Shown here: positions 33,591 through 40,953 of the stretch, one piece after another
How the letters are laid out: each line of letters starts with the position of its first letter
Numbering within the stretch: the first letter of the stretch is position 1
From: Exobacillus caeni
GTDB taxonomy: Bacteria > Bacillota > Bacilli > Bacillales > Guptibacillaceae
DNA length: 64,000 bases
Direction: 5' to 3'
Assembly: GCF_005747095.1 (NCBI RefSeq)
Contig: NZ_SWLG01000001.1
Coordinates: forward strand, 186,001-250,000
Notes under the pieces: model-generated
Database searches by the model: none
Told to the model about the DNA's origin: nothing
The model's input: only the letters and a program-made list of their open reading frames with translations
Made by a program: the position numbers and the translations under genes

Positions 33591-35399
33591 ATGGACGCAA
33601 CCAGGATCAAGGAAGCTTTGCAAATGAGGAAGATGATCGATGTATTGCTAGACCCTAATCTATACGCTGACCTCGTGTTAAAAGACGGCTATTTCATCAA
33701 TGTAATCACTCGCGAAATTTATCAAGCTGATGTAGCGGTCAAGGGGGAGCACGTTTTAATGGTTGGTGATGCCGGAGATTTAGTAGGCCCGAAGACTACT
33801 GTTGAAAATATAAGAGGGAAATTTGTAAGCCCGGGTTTCATCGATTCACATATGCATTTTGAAAGTGCGATGCTGACCTGCACGGAATTTTCCAAGTTAT
33901 CGATTCCGACGGGCACGTCTACATTGATCGGTGATCCCCATGAGATCGGAAATGTCCTGGGAGTAGAGGGGATGAAAGCGATGATTGAAGAGGCGAAGAC
34001 CCTTCCCAATCGAATTCGCTTTACGGTTCCGTGTGCTGTTCCGGATGCACCGGGACTGGAAACTTCCGGCTATGATGTGAATTCAAAAGATATGAAAGAC
34101 TTACTTCCGGATCCTTATGTACAGGGAATCGGAGAGATACAAAGCTTCAGTAACATCAAACCTGTATATGACCATGCCCCTGAACTCATCGATGACCTGG
34201 TAGCGGCTGTTTCGTATGCAAACAGTATCGGTAAAACAGTAGAAGGGAATGCGCCTGGCCTATTCGGGAAAGAGCTTGCTGCACATATAATAAGTGGAGG
34301 CACCCATGTGTCCTGCCACGAAACAACCACAAAAGAGGAGACAGTCGAAAAGCTTCGATACGGAGTAAGCGTATTTATGCGGGAAGGTTCTTCACAACGG
34401 AATATGGCAGATTGCATCCGGGCCATTACAGAAGAGGGGCTTGATTCTAGAAGGGCTATCCTGGTTTCGGATGACATGGTTCCTGAAGATCTTTTGAAGT
34501 ACGGTCACATGAACGATATTATACGGCGTACCATCGCTGAAGGGATCGACCCTGTTGAAGCAATACAAATGGCAACGATCAATCCTGCCACTCATTTTGG
34601 GTTTAAAGATGTCGGCGTGATTGCTCCCGGGAAAAGGGCTGATATTGCGGTGATAAGTGATCTAACCGAGATGACGGTCGATCAGGTATATCTAGGCGGG
34701 AAAAAGTTTGCTGAAAAAGGAGAGCTCACCGTTGATATCGCTCCTTATATTTATGCCGAACATGTTAAGAACTCGGTAAAACGGAAACCTGTTACAAAAG
34801 AAGAACTCGCTATTACTGCTTCTGGCAGCAGGGCACGTGTCCGGGCAATCGAGGCTATCCCTGATCAAAACTTAACGGGGGGAAAAGAGTTTACGTTAAA
34901 CGTGAAAGAAGGAATAGTTCAACCCTGCCTGCAGCAAGATGTATTGCCGCTTCTTGTGATAGAGAGGCATGGCCGAACTGGTAAAATTGGAAAAACATTT
35001 CTTCACGGCTTTGACCTGAAAAGCGGTGCGATAGCGGAAAGTGTTGCCCATGATACACATAATATTATCGTCACAGGCACTAACTATGAAGATATGGTAA
35101 CAGCGGTGAATCGAGTAATTGCAATGAACGGTGGTATCGCGATGATCAAGGACAGCAAAGTTGTCGGTGACCTGCCGTTAAAAATCGGTGGTTTGATGAC
35201 AGATGAATTAACAGGAAAAGAGATGAGTGAAAGAGTTTCAGAGCTGTCGAGGCTTGCAAAAGAAGTACTTGGCTGCGGTATCCATGTACCGTTCATGCAT
35301 TTATCGTTCTGGTCCCTTGTTACAAGCCCTAAGTGGAAAATCACAGACATGGGCTTAATCGATGTTAACAAATTTGAGGTTATCCCAACGATCGTTTAA
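33591..35399 (+). CDS. Adenine-deaminase-family amidohydrolase, microcompartment paralogue
   Basis: 602 aa, same family and domain order as the adenine deaminase at 15303. Conserved metal-site blocks are GFIDSHMHFESAML, LIGDPHEIGNV, THVSCHETTTKEE and ILVSDDMVPEDLLKYGHM, with HDTHNIIVTGTNYEDMV in the C-terminal domain. It differs from the other copy in several substrate-side positions: IGEIQSF for LGEVMDF and SCHETT for TDHECV. Lying 4 bases after the BMC-P gene, it may act on a different amino-heterocycle, for example 4-aminoimidazole, rather than adenine (inference). A plain second adenine deaminase remains possible. Confidence 0.8.
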   Translation: MDATRIKEALQMRKMIDVLLDPNLYADLVLKDGYFINVITREIYQADVAVKGEHVLMVGDAGDLVGPKTTVENIRGKFVSPGFIDSHMHFESAMLTCTEFSKLSIPTGTSTLIGDPHEIGNVLGVEGMKAMIEEAKTLPNRIRFTVPCAVPDAPGLETSGYDVNSKDMKDLLPDPYVQGIGEIQSFSNIKPVYDHAPELIDDLVAAVSYANSIGKTVEGNAPGLFGKELAAHIISGGTHVSCHETTTKEETVEKLRYGVSVFMREGSSQRNMADCIRAITEEGLDSRRAILVSDDMVPEDLLKYGHMNDIIRRTIAEGIDPVEAIQMATINPATHFGFKDVGVIAPGKRADIAVISDLTEMTVDQVYLGGKKFAEKGELTVDIAPYIYAEHVKNSVKRKPVTKEELAITASGSRARVRAIEAIPDQNLTGGKEFTLNVKEGIVQPCLQQDVLPLLVIERHGRTGKIGKTFLHGFDLKSGAIAESVAHDTHNIIVTGTNYEDMVTAVNRVIAMNGGIAMIKDSKVVGDLPLKIGGLMTDELTGKEMSERVSELSRLAKEVLGCGIHVPFMHLSFWSLVTSPKWKITDMGLIDVNKFEVIPTIV

Positions 35400-35417
35400 T
35401 AGGTAAGGAGGTGCAGC

Positions 35418-36101
35418 ATGGGAGTCAAACTTGTTGACCTTTCACAGGAAATCTATCAGGGGATGCCAGTTTTCCCCTTACATCAAAAGACGATGATTTT
35501 CCCTAACATCAGCCATGAAGAAAGCGAACAGCAAATCGGTTTCGGATTTGCCACAAACAATCTCTTGATCAATGAACACGGGCCAACTCACAGTGATGCG
35601 ACCTATGAATACGACCCGAACGGAAAATTCATCGATGAAATGCCGCTTGAATATTTTTATGGGCCGGCGGTTTGCCTGGATCTTTCCCATATATCGACTG
35701 ATCATTACATAACCAGCCATGATTTGGAGATTGCATTACGGCGTTCAAATCAAACTTTGCATAAAGGGGATATTGTGCTGTTATATACCGGCCACTACAA
35801 CAGATCTTATGGGACTGACTTATGGTTAACTACGTACACGGGCCTCGATTATAGCGGAGCAAAATGGCTGGCAGAAAACGGGGTCGTTAACATTGGCATC
35901 GATGCTCCCGCTATCGATCATCCGGAAGATCCAAAGTTTTCTGGGCATCTCGTATGCAGAGAATACGGGATAACGAATACTGAAAACCTTTGTAATCTTG
36001 ATAAGGTTGCCGGCATGCGCTTTTTATACTTTGGGCTGCCGCTTCGAATTCGAAAAGGAACAGGATCGCCTGTCAGGGCTGTGGCCGTTTTTCTTGAATA
36101 G
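35418..36101 (+). CDS. Cyclase-family metal hydrolase (KynB/isatin hydrolase-like)
   Basis: 227-aa member of the cyclase family, which includes kynurenine formamidase and isatin hydrolase (lactam opening). It begins VKLVDLSQEIYQGMPVFPL. The usual H-x-G-T-H-x-D-x-P-x-H metal site appears as NEHGPTHSDATYEYD, so the first histidines and Asp remain but Gly-Thr is Pro-Thr and the last part is changed. Later blocks are GDIVLLYTGH and GIDAPAIDHPED. AAGGAGGTG precedes the ATG. In the proposed pathway it could open 4-imidazolone, a five-ring lactam, to formiminoglycine (inference). It could in principle be the missing kynurenine formamidase, but location argues otherwise. Confidence 0.75.
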   Translation: MGVKLVDLSQEIYQGMPVFPLHQKTMIFPNISHEESEQQIGFGFATNNLLINEHGPTHSDATYEYDPNGKFIDEMPLEYFYGPAVCLDLSHISTDHYITSHDLEIALRRSNQTLHKGDIVLLYTGHYNRSYGTDLWLTTYTGLDYSGAKWLAENGVVNIGIDAPAIDHPEDPKFSGHLVCREYGITNTENLCNLDKVAGMRFLYFGLPLRIRKGTGSPVRAVAVFLE

Positions 36102-36153
36102 AAGCGATTAGATTTTCAGCCTGACCTTAGAATACGCAAAGGAGGGTGCTAGC

Positions 36154-36777
36154 ATGGAGAATGTTTTTAAAAAAGAAAGAATTCGAGAGGAAATCATTAT
36201 TCCGCCTTATGAAGGGAGAAGTACTCTTGTACGAAAAGGCGAAGAGCTTATTGTGATTGATGTTGAGGGGAAACAGGTCGGTGATTTTGTCTGCTTTAAT
36301 TACAATGACCCGAAAGAACATGTTTCTCCTGTCCATATGAGAGCATCGTTAAGCAGCATAAGAATTAAGCCAGGGGATATGCTTTACAGCAATATTCGCC
36401 GGCCTTTGATGCAGCTTATGGCGGATACCGTTGGGAAGCATGATTTCTTCTTTCCGGCCTGTGATTATTACCGTTACAAAGTTGATTTCAATGTAGATGA
36501 TCATCCAAACTGCCATGATAACATTGAGAAAGCATTAAAAAAGTATGATGTTTATCCTGCAGTGATACCGGATCCGATCAATCTATTCATGAACAATGTG
36601 CTGGATGATCTGGGGGATTATAAGATCGAGGAACCTCTGTCAAAGCCAGGGGACTACGTAAGGTTCAAAGCCCTTGAAGATGTCGTTGTGGCATGTACGA
36701 CCTGTTCGCAGGACATGGCTCCTGTAAACGGGTGGAAGGTGACCTCATTGAAAATGCAAGTCATAGGGGCCGAATGA
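36154..36777 (+). CDS. DUF1989 (urea carboxylase-associated) protein; proposed iminohydrolase
   Basis: 207 aa of the DUF1989 family: KGEELIVIDVEGKQVGDFVC, HVSPVHMRASLSSIRIKPGD, CDYYRY, HPNCHDNIEKAL and, near the C-terminus, VVACTTCSQDMAPVNGW, with Cys/His positions likely to bind metal. Some members form carboxyguanidine deiminase, which hydrolyses an imino nitrogen to ammonia. That chemistry would fit conversion of formiminoglycine to N-formylglycine in this operon (inference). Only one DUF1989 gene is present, whereas carboxyguanidine deiminase uses two, and no urea carboxylase is adjacent. AAAGGAGGGTG precedes the ATG. Confidence 0.75.
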   Translation: MENVFKKERIREEIIIPPYEGRSTLVRKGEELIVIDVEGKQVGDFVCFNYNDPKEHVSPVHMRASLSSIRIKPGDMLYSNIRRPLMQLMADTVGKHDFFFPACDYYRYKVDFNVDDHPNCHDNIEKALKKYDVYPAVIPDPINLFMNNVLDDLGDYKIEEPLSKPGDYVRFKALEDVVVACTTCSQDMAPVNGWKVTSLKMQVIGAE

Positions 36778-37946
36778 TGGATGCTGTTCAATTTCTTCAA
36801 ACGATTCTTAAAATAAACAGTTCAAATCCGCCTGGCAACGAACACAGGGTAACAGAAGTTTTTGTGAAACGATGCAAAGAAAAAGGATTGCCATATAAGG
36901 TGAATTATCTTGAACCGAATCGAAGTAATTTCGAAGTGACGCTCCAGGGGAGTGGAACAAAACAACTGTTTTTATGCGGCCATATGGATACGGTTTCTCC
37001 CGGAAAGGCAGAATGGGATTATCCCCCGTTTTCCGGTGAAGTTGTAGAAGGAAGAATATATGGCAGAGGGGCCTCTGATATGAAGAGCGGTTTAGCGGCC
37101 ATGTATCTAGCCATAGAATCCCTATATCTTGAAAAGAAAGTTCCGGCAGCTTCCGTTACTTTTCTGGCGACTGCAGGAGAAGAAGTGGATAGCTGTGGTG
37201 CAAGAGCGTTTATTGAAGATAATGATGACCGCAGGATCGATGCCCTTGTAATAGGAGAACCAACAAATGAAAAAGTGGTGATTGGACATAAAGGAGCATT
37301 GTGGCTTGAGATCACAACGTTTGGGAAAACCTCCCACGGATCGATGCCTGAACAGGGAATCAATGCTATAGATCATATGGCTTCCATCATCGGTTTACTG
37401 GGCAGACTTAAAATTGACTGGAAGATAGAAAAGTATCCACTTGGTGAGAGCAGCCTGGCCGTTACAATGATTGAAGGTGGAGTCCAAACGAACGTAATAC
37501 CAGACCGATGTACTATGAGAGTCGATATCAGGTCGGTTCCTCCACAGTCTCATGAAGCATTAATAGCTGAACTAAACAGGGAACTCAGTATGTTAATGGT
37601 AAAAAACGAAATTTTTCAATATAAGATACGTAAAGTGTTAGACCGTCCTTCGATTATGACCGATCCTTCAGAAACTTTGATTCAAACAGCTTTATCTATT
37701 AAGAATGAAAAAACCTCCAGTTGTTATGGAGTTTCTTATTATACTGATGCCGCTGTCCTCAATCCGAGAAGCAAAATACCGACTTTAATATACGGTCCAG
37801 GGAATGAAAAATTGGCTCACCAGCCGAATGAATGGGTAGACATCGATGCTTATAAGCGTTCGATCGAATTTTATAAAACCCTTGTACTAGCATATGGCCA
37901 TAAAAGCACTGCCAAAACAAAAACGCTCAGAGGAGGGGTTCTATGA
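36774..37946 (+). CDS. M20-family metallohydrolase (ArgE/DapE/YgeY-like)
   Basis: 390-aa M20 hydrolase with the binuclear zinc site intact: LFLCGHMDTV (His70, catalytic Asp72), GRGASDMKSG (Asp102), ATAGEEVDS (catalytic Glu136, ligand Glu137), then VIGEPTNE and a dimerisation domain starting KTSHGSMPEQGINAIDHM. Family members cleave N-acyl or peptide bonds of small amino acids; the purine-linked YgeY of enteric bacteria is related. Here it could release glycine and formate from N-formylglycine (inference). The ATG at 36774 overlaps the DUF1989 stop (ATGA); the next codon is also ATG. It overlaps the following gene by 4 bases. Confidence 0.82.
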   Translation: MMDAVQFLQTILKINSSNPPGNEHRVTEVFVKRCKEKGLPYKVNYLEPNRSNFEVTLQGSGTKQLFLCGHMDTVSPGKAEWDYPPFSGEVVEGRIYGRGASDMKSGLAAMYLAIESLYLEKKVPAASVTFLATAGEEVDSCGARAFIEDNDDRRIDALVIGEPTNEKVVIGHKGALWLEITTFGKTSHGSMPEQGINAIDHMASIIGLLGRLKIDWKIEKYPLGESSLAVTMIEGGVQTNVIPDRCTMRVDIRSVPPQSHEALIAELNRELSMLMVKNEIFQYKIRKVLDRPSIMTDPSETLIQTALSIKNEKTSSCYGVSYYTDAAVLNPRSKIPTLIYGPGNEKLAHQPNEWVDIDAYKRSIEFYKTLVLAYGHKSTAKTKTLRGGVL

Positions 37947-39280
37947 GCAGTATTCTGATAAAAAATGCCGAGATAATAACGATGAATCAGAATGAAGATA
38001 TTGTCACGGGAGATATTTACATTACAGATGATCGGATTATCGAAATAGGGCAGAACCTTTCATATCATGCTGAAAAAGTGATCGATGCAACAAACCGGAC
38101 GATTATTCCAGGGTTTGTTCAGACACATATTCATCTTTGCCAGACCCTTTTTCGGGGGCAGGCTGACGATCTAGAACTAATGGATTGGCTGAAACAAAAG
38201 ATATGGCCGCTGGAAGCCTCTCATGATGAGGAATCAAGTTATTATTCTGCCATGCTAGGGATTGGCGAACTGATTCAAAGCGGCACAACAACGGTTGTTG
38301 ATATGGAGACTGTTAATCATACAGACGCTGCATTTACCGCTATTGCAGAAAGTGGAATCCGGGCGCTTTCAGGGAAAGTGATGATGGACAAGGGTAGTGA
38401 GGTCCCTATATTACTAAGGGAAAATACGATCGAGTCGATCCAGCAGAGCGTTGACCTTCTGGAAAAGTGGAACGGTTATGATCAGGGAAGAATCCAGTAC
38501 GCTTTTAGTCCCAGGTTCGTTGTTTCCTGTACGCAAGATTTGCTTACAACTGTCCGTGATCTCTCGGCCCGATATAACGTAAGGGTTCATACCCATGCCT
38601 CAGAGAATGTTAATGAAATTATGCTGGTAGAAAAAGAACATGGAATGCGAAATGTTGTCTATCTAGATCATATCGGCCTTGCAAATGAGAGGCTGATTCT
38701 CGCCCATTGTGTTTGGCTTGATGAAGAAGAAAAACGGATCATTAAAGAACGCGGCATAAAAGTCAGCCACTGCCCGGGCTCTAACTTAAAGCTTGCATCC
38801 GGTGTAGCAGAAGTTCCATCACTGTTAGACAGCAGGGCTTTTGTGAGCCTCGGGGCAGATGGGGCTCCGTGTAACAATAACCTGGATATGTTTAATGAAA
38901 TGAGATTGGCTGCTATTATCCAAAAGCCTGTGCATGGACCAACAGCGATGGATGCCAGAACAGTGTTTCAGATGGCTACAATAGGCGGAGCAAAAGCAGT
39001 AGGGCTTGAAGATCAAATCGGAAGTATTGAAACAGGAAAGAAAGCGGACATTGCTATATTGAACTTAAATGACTTCCATGTGTATCCTTCATTCGATATA
39101 GATCCGATATCAAGAATAGTGTATTCAGCTACAAGAGCTGATGTTGAATCTACCATTATTAACGGAAAAGTAGTCATGGAAAATAGGAAGCTAAATACAG
39201 TGGATAAAGGCCTTGTTTTAAGAGAAGCAAACCGTTCGATCAAGCGGCTTTTAAAGAGAGTGGCGACAATAGCATACTGA
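37943..39280 (+). CDS. SsnA/TrzN/MtaD-type amidohydrolase (aminoheterocycle deaminase)
   Basis: 445 aa of the mononuclear metal deaminase group (guanine deaminase, TrzN, 5'-deoxyadenosine deaminase, SsnA). Metal ligands: HxH in FVQTHIHLCQTLFRGQ (62, 64), VHTHASENVNE, LAHCVWLDEEE and SLGADGAPCNNNLDMF. Such enzymes replace an exocyclic amino group on a nitrogen heterocycle by a keto group. In this operon, guanine to xanthine or 4-aminoimidazole to 4-imidazolone are the two attractive reactions (inference). It is the last gene of the operon, coupled by a 4-base overlap to the M20 gene and followed by a terminator. Confidence 0.8.
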   Translation: MSSILIKNAEIITMNQNEDIVTGDIYITDDRIIEIGQNLSYHAEKVIDATNRTIIPGFVQTHIHLCQTLFRGQADDLELMDWLKQKIWPLEASHDEESSYYSAMLGIGELIQSGTTTVVDMETVNHTDAAFTAIAESGIRALSGKVMMDKGSEVPILLRENTIESIQQSVDLLEKWNGYDQGRIQYAFSPRFVVSCTQDLLTTVRDLSARYNVRVHTHASENVNEIMLVEKEHGMRNVVYLDHIGLANERLILAHCVWLDEEEKRIIKERGIKVSHCPGSNLKLASGVAEVPSLLDSRAFVSLGADGAPCNNNLDMFNEMRLAAIIQKPVHGPTAMDARTVFQMATIGGAKAVGLEDQIGSIETGKKADIAILNLNDFHVYPSFDIDPISRIVYSATRADVESTIINGKVVMENRKLNTVDKGLVLREANRSIKRLLKRVATIAY

Positions 39281-39281
39281 C

Positions 39282-39312
39282 TGCATGCGGCTTATGCCCG
39301 CATGTTTTTTTA
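39282..39312 (+). terminator. Terminator of the microcompartment operon
   Basis: CATGCGG pairs with CCGCATG around a 7-base loop and is followed by seven T; it closes the unit that began near 25.1 kb. Confidence 0.85.
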
Positions 39313-39338
39313 TTTTACAAAATAATTCCAAATACTTG

Positions 39339-39364
39339 TGAAACTTTTCTGCCATTTAGCCGTA
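39339..39364 (+). promoter_or_regulatory. Candidate ECF-type promoter of the secreted-protein pair
   Basis: TGAAAC at 39339-39344 and CGTA at 39361-39364, 16 bases apart, match the ECF pattern and the candidate autoregulatory promoter of the sigma gene at 41545-41571. Confidence 0.5.
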
Positions 39365-39398
39365 ATAAATAATAACTGAAGTGAAAGGAGGAAGCATA

Positions 39399-39785
39399 AT
39401 GAAAAAGAGATGGACAATGGTCAGTGGAGTTTTGTTTTTTTTGTTTCTGATGTTCGGAATTGGATACGGGGTAGGAGCATCCGGAACAGTTACGTCTTCT
39501 AACTACATGTATTCAACATCGGGAGGAGATGTGAAGGCAACATCAACTAGCAATAGTTCTGCGGTGGCTTCAGCGATAAGTGCAAGCGTGTGGCTTTATA
39601 AAAATGATGTTTTGGTCAAATCGAATCGAAATTCCAGAGTTGGAACGAATTATGCATACACTGCTGTTACAAGCTATAATGCCGGGGCTGGATCCTATTA
39701 CTCAGAATCTCTTGCAAAAGCAAGTTTTTATGATGGGACAAGTTATCAGGATTGGGATGCATATTCAATCTATCATTCTAATTAA
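39399..39785 (+). CDS. Secreted hypothetical protein, 128 aa
   Basis: An N-terminal signal (MKKRWTMVSGVLFFLFLMF) is followed by a Ser/Thr/Ala/Tyr-rich mature region of about 100 residues that looks beta-rich: SASVWLYKNDVLVKSNRNSR and YYSESLAKASFYDGTSYQ. It has no cysteines and few charges. I do not recognise the family; it could be a small exported adhesin, bacteriocin-like or sensing protein. AAAGGAGG precedes the ATG. It is followed 13 bases later by another exported protein and preceded by an ECF-type promoter, so it may belong to the regulon of the neighbouring sigma factor. Confidence 0.65.
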   Translation: MKKRWTMVSGVLFFLFLMFGIGYGVGASGTVTSSNYMYSTSGGDVKATSTSNSSAVASAISASVWLYKNDVLVKSNRNSRVGTNYAYTAVTSYNAGAGSYYSESLAKASFYDGTSYQDWDAYSIYHSN

Positions 39786-39798
39786 ACGGGAGGATACG

Positions 39799-40281
39799 AT
39801 GAAAAAGAAAATAAGCGTTATACTCGCTGGAGGATTACTGGCAGGAAGTCTTGGTTTCACCGCACAATCGATAACTGCTGATGGAAATACTGGCACTTTT
39901 CAATCCCCGCAAAATGAATCACAGGAAAAGTTTAAGAAAAAGGCAGACGAGTCTTTAGAGTCATTCCGATCGGAAATAATTAATGAAATCAGCTCAACAA
40001 CAGGATTTGCTTTAGGAAATTATGAACAACTGATGCGCGATGACCTGCATAAAAATATAGACCGTTATCCTGGCTTGATGGATATGATAGCCAAAATTCA
40101 AAACAAGCAGGCAGTGGGAGATGTAATCCCATATGTATTCTTACATAAGAACGGAAAAAAAGGACTCGTTTTGGAAAAAAAGGCTGACGGGTCAAACATT
40201 GCTTATCAAATCACAGTTAAGGATAATAAGTGGGAAATTACCTCTTCTAGAACGGTTAAAGGAAAAAAGTACAACCGATAG
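39799..40281 (+). CDS. Secreted hypothetical protein, 160 aa
   Basis: Signal peptide (MKKKISVILAGGLLAGSLGF) ending near residue 27, then a helical Lys/Glu/Ser-rich stretch (QEKFKKKADESLESFRSEI) and a C-terminal beta part (YVFLHKNGKKGLVLEKKADG). No family recognised. The second part has a resemblance in style to the extracytoplasmic half of the convergent anti-sigma protein. GGGAGG precedes the ATG at 39799. It ends in Tyr-Asn-Arg within a palindrome shared with the convergent gene. Confidence 0.65.
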   Translation: MKKKISVILAGGLLAGSLGFTAQSITADGNTGTFQSPQNESQEKFKKKADESLESFRSEIINEISSTTGFALGNYEQLMRDDLHKNIDRYPGLMDMIAKIQNKQAVGDVIPYVFLHKNGKKGLVLEKKADGSNIAYQITVKDNKWEITSSRTVKGKKYNR

Positions 40282-40297
40282 CCTCTGCTATCGGTTG
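40272..40297. terminator. Hairpin shared by two convergent gene ends
   Basis: CAACCGATAGC-CTCT-GCTATCGGTTG is a perfect 11-bp stem that contains both stop codons. It lacks a T run, so it may slow or stabilise both transcripts rather than act as a full terminator. Confidence 0.5.
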
Positions 40298-40953
40298 TAG
40301 GCAAGCCTATGTTCTAATGTTGAAAGATCATCTTTTTTAGATGTTTTCTTTCCAGACCTAATCGCCTCCTTAATCCAATCTGATTCAGTATTTAATTCAT
40401 TTATCATATCTCCGTCTTTATTGTATAGCTCGGTATGAATTGGGATACCGGTGGCTGGGTGGATCCAGCTTGCAAATTCAGTAACAGGATCTCCTGGGTA
40501 TTCGTAGGAGCCTTTGATAAGCACTGCTTTAAAACCAGCATATCGTGCATTCCGATCGATGATTTTCCAGTTTTTCAGATCTTGCATGAAGACTGCAGCT
40601 AATTGCTTTACATGGCTATCCAGGATTTCCCCGGGTTTACCGTCGAGATAGTCCGGGGAGGTAGAGATTTTATAATAAAGTTCTTCTTGATAAGCTTCAT
40701 TAGATCCTGTTGTTTTATCATTAAAAATACCTGCCTGTTCTATGCTGAAATATCCTGCCCCGATCAGCAATAAGAAACAAACTGCGTAACTGAGCAATGC
40801 CGAAAAAGAAAGCGAGAAGATTTTCCGAGAGCCTTGATCTTCATATTCCGTTTGGTTAAGCTTTCGGCGCACCATTTCTTTATGAACGCCTGTAAATTGA
40901 ACAGCTTTCGTATCAGTCATACGTTTTCGTAGATCTTTAAGCCTTTCTTCCAT
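40288..40953 (-). CDS. Candidate anti-sigma factor, single-pass membrane protein
   Basis: About 221 aa: an N-terminal cytoplasmic part of some 55 basic residues (EERLKDLRKRMTDTKAVQF), one membrane segment near residues 55-75 (LLSYAVCFLLLIGAGYF), and an extracytoplasmic domain of about 140 residues. It overlaps the end of the ECF sigma gene by 17 bases. Gene order and topology fit an anti-sigma factor, but no ZAS zinc-binding motif is seen, so the inhibitory role is inference. The ATG at 40953 has GGGAG 9 bases upstream; one six codons earlier is possible. Confidence 0.65.
   Translation of the reverse strand: MEERLKDLRKRMTDTKAVQFTGVHKEMVRRKLNQTEYEDQGSRKIFSLSFSALLSYAVCFLLLIGAGYFSIEQAGIFNDKTTGSNEAYQEELYYKISTSPDYLDGKPGEILDSHVKQLAAVFMQDLKNWKIIDRNARYAGFKAVLIKGSYEYPGDPVTEFASWIHPATGIPIHTELYNKDGDMINELNTESDWIKEAIRSGKKTSKKDDLSTLEHRLAYNR

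Noticed and set aside
35418-36101. Assignment as kynurenine formamidase KynB
   Set aside because: Same family, but the metal motif is altered and the gene is inside the purine operon, 30 kb from kynU and kynA.
36154-36777. Urea carboxylase-associated role of the DUF1989 gene
   Set aside because: No urea carboxylase or allophanate hydrolase is adjacent and only one DUF1989 gene exists.
39580-39798. Longer start for the second secreted protein (frame opens at 39580)
   Set aside because: It would overlap the first secreted gene out of frame; the ATG at 39799 has a good GGGAGG and starts a signal peptide.
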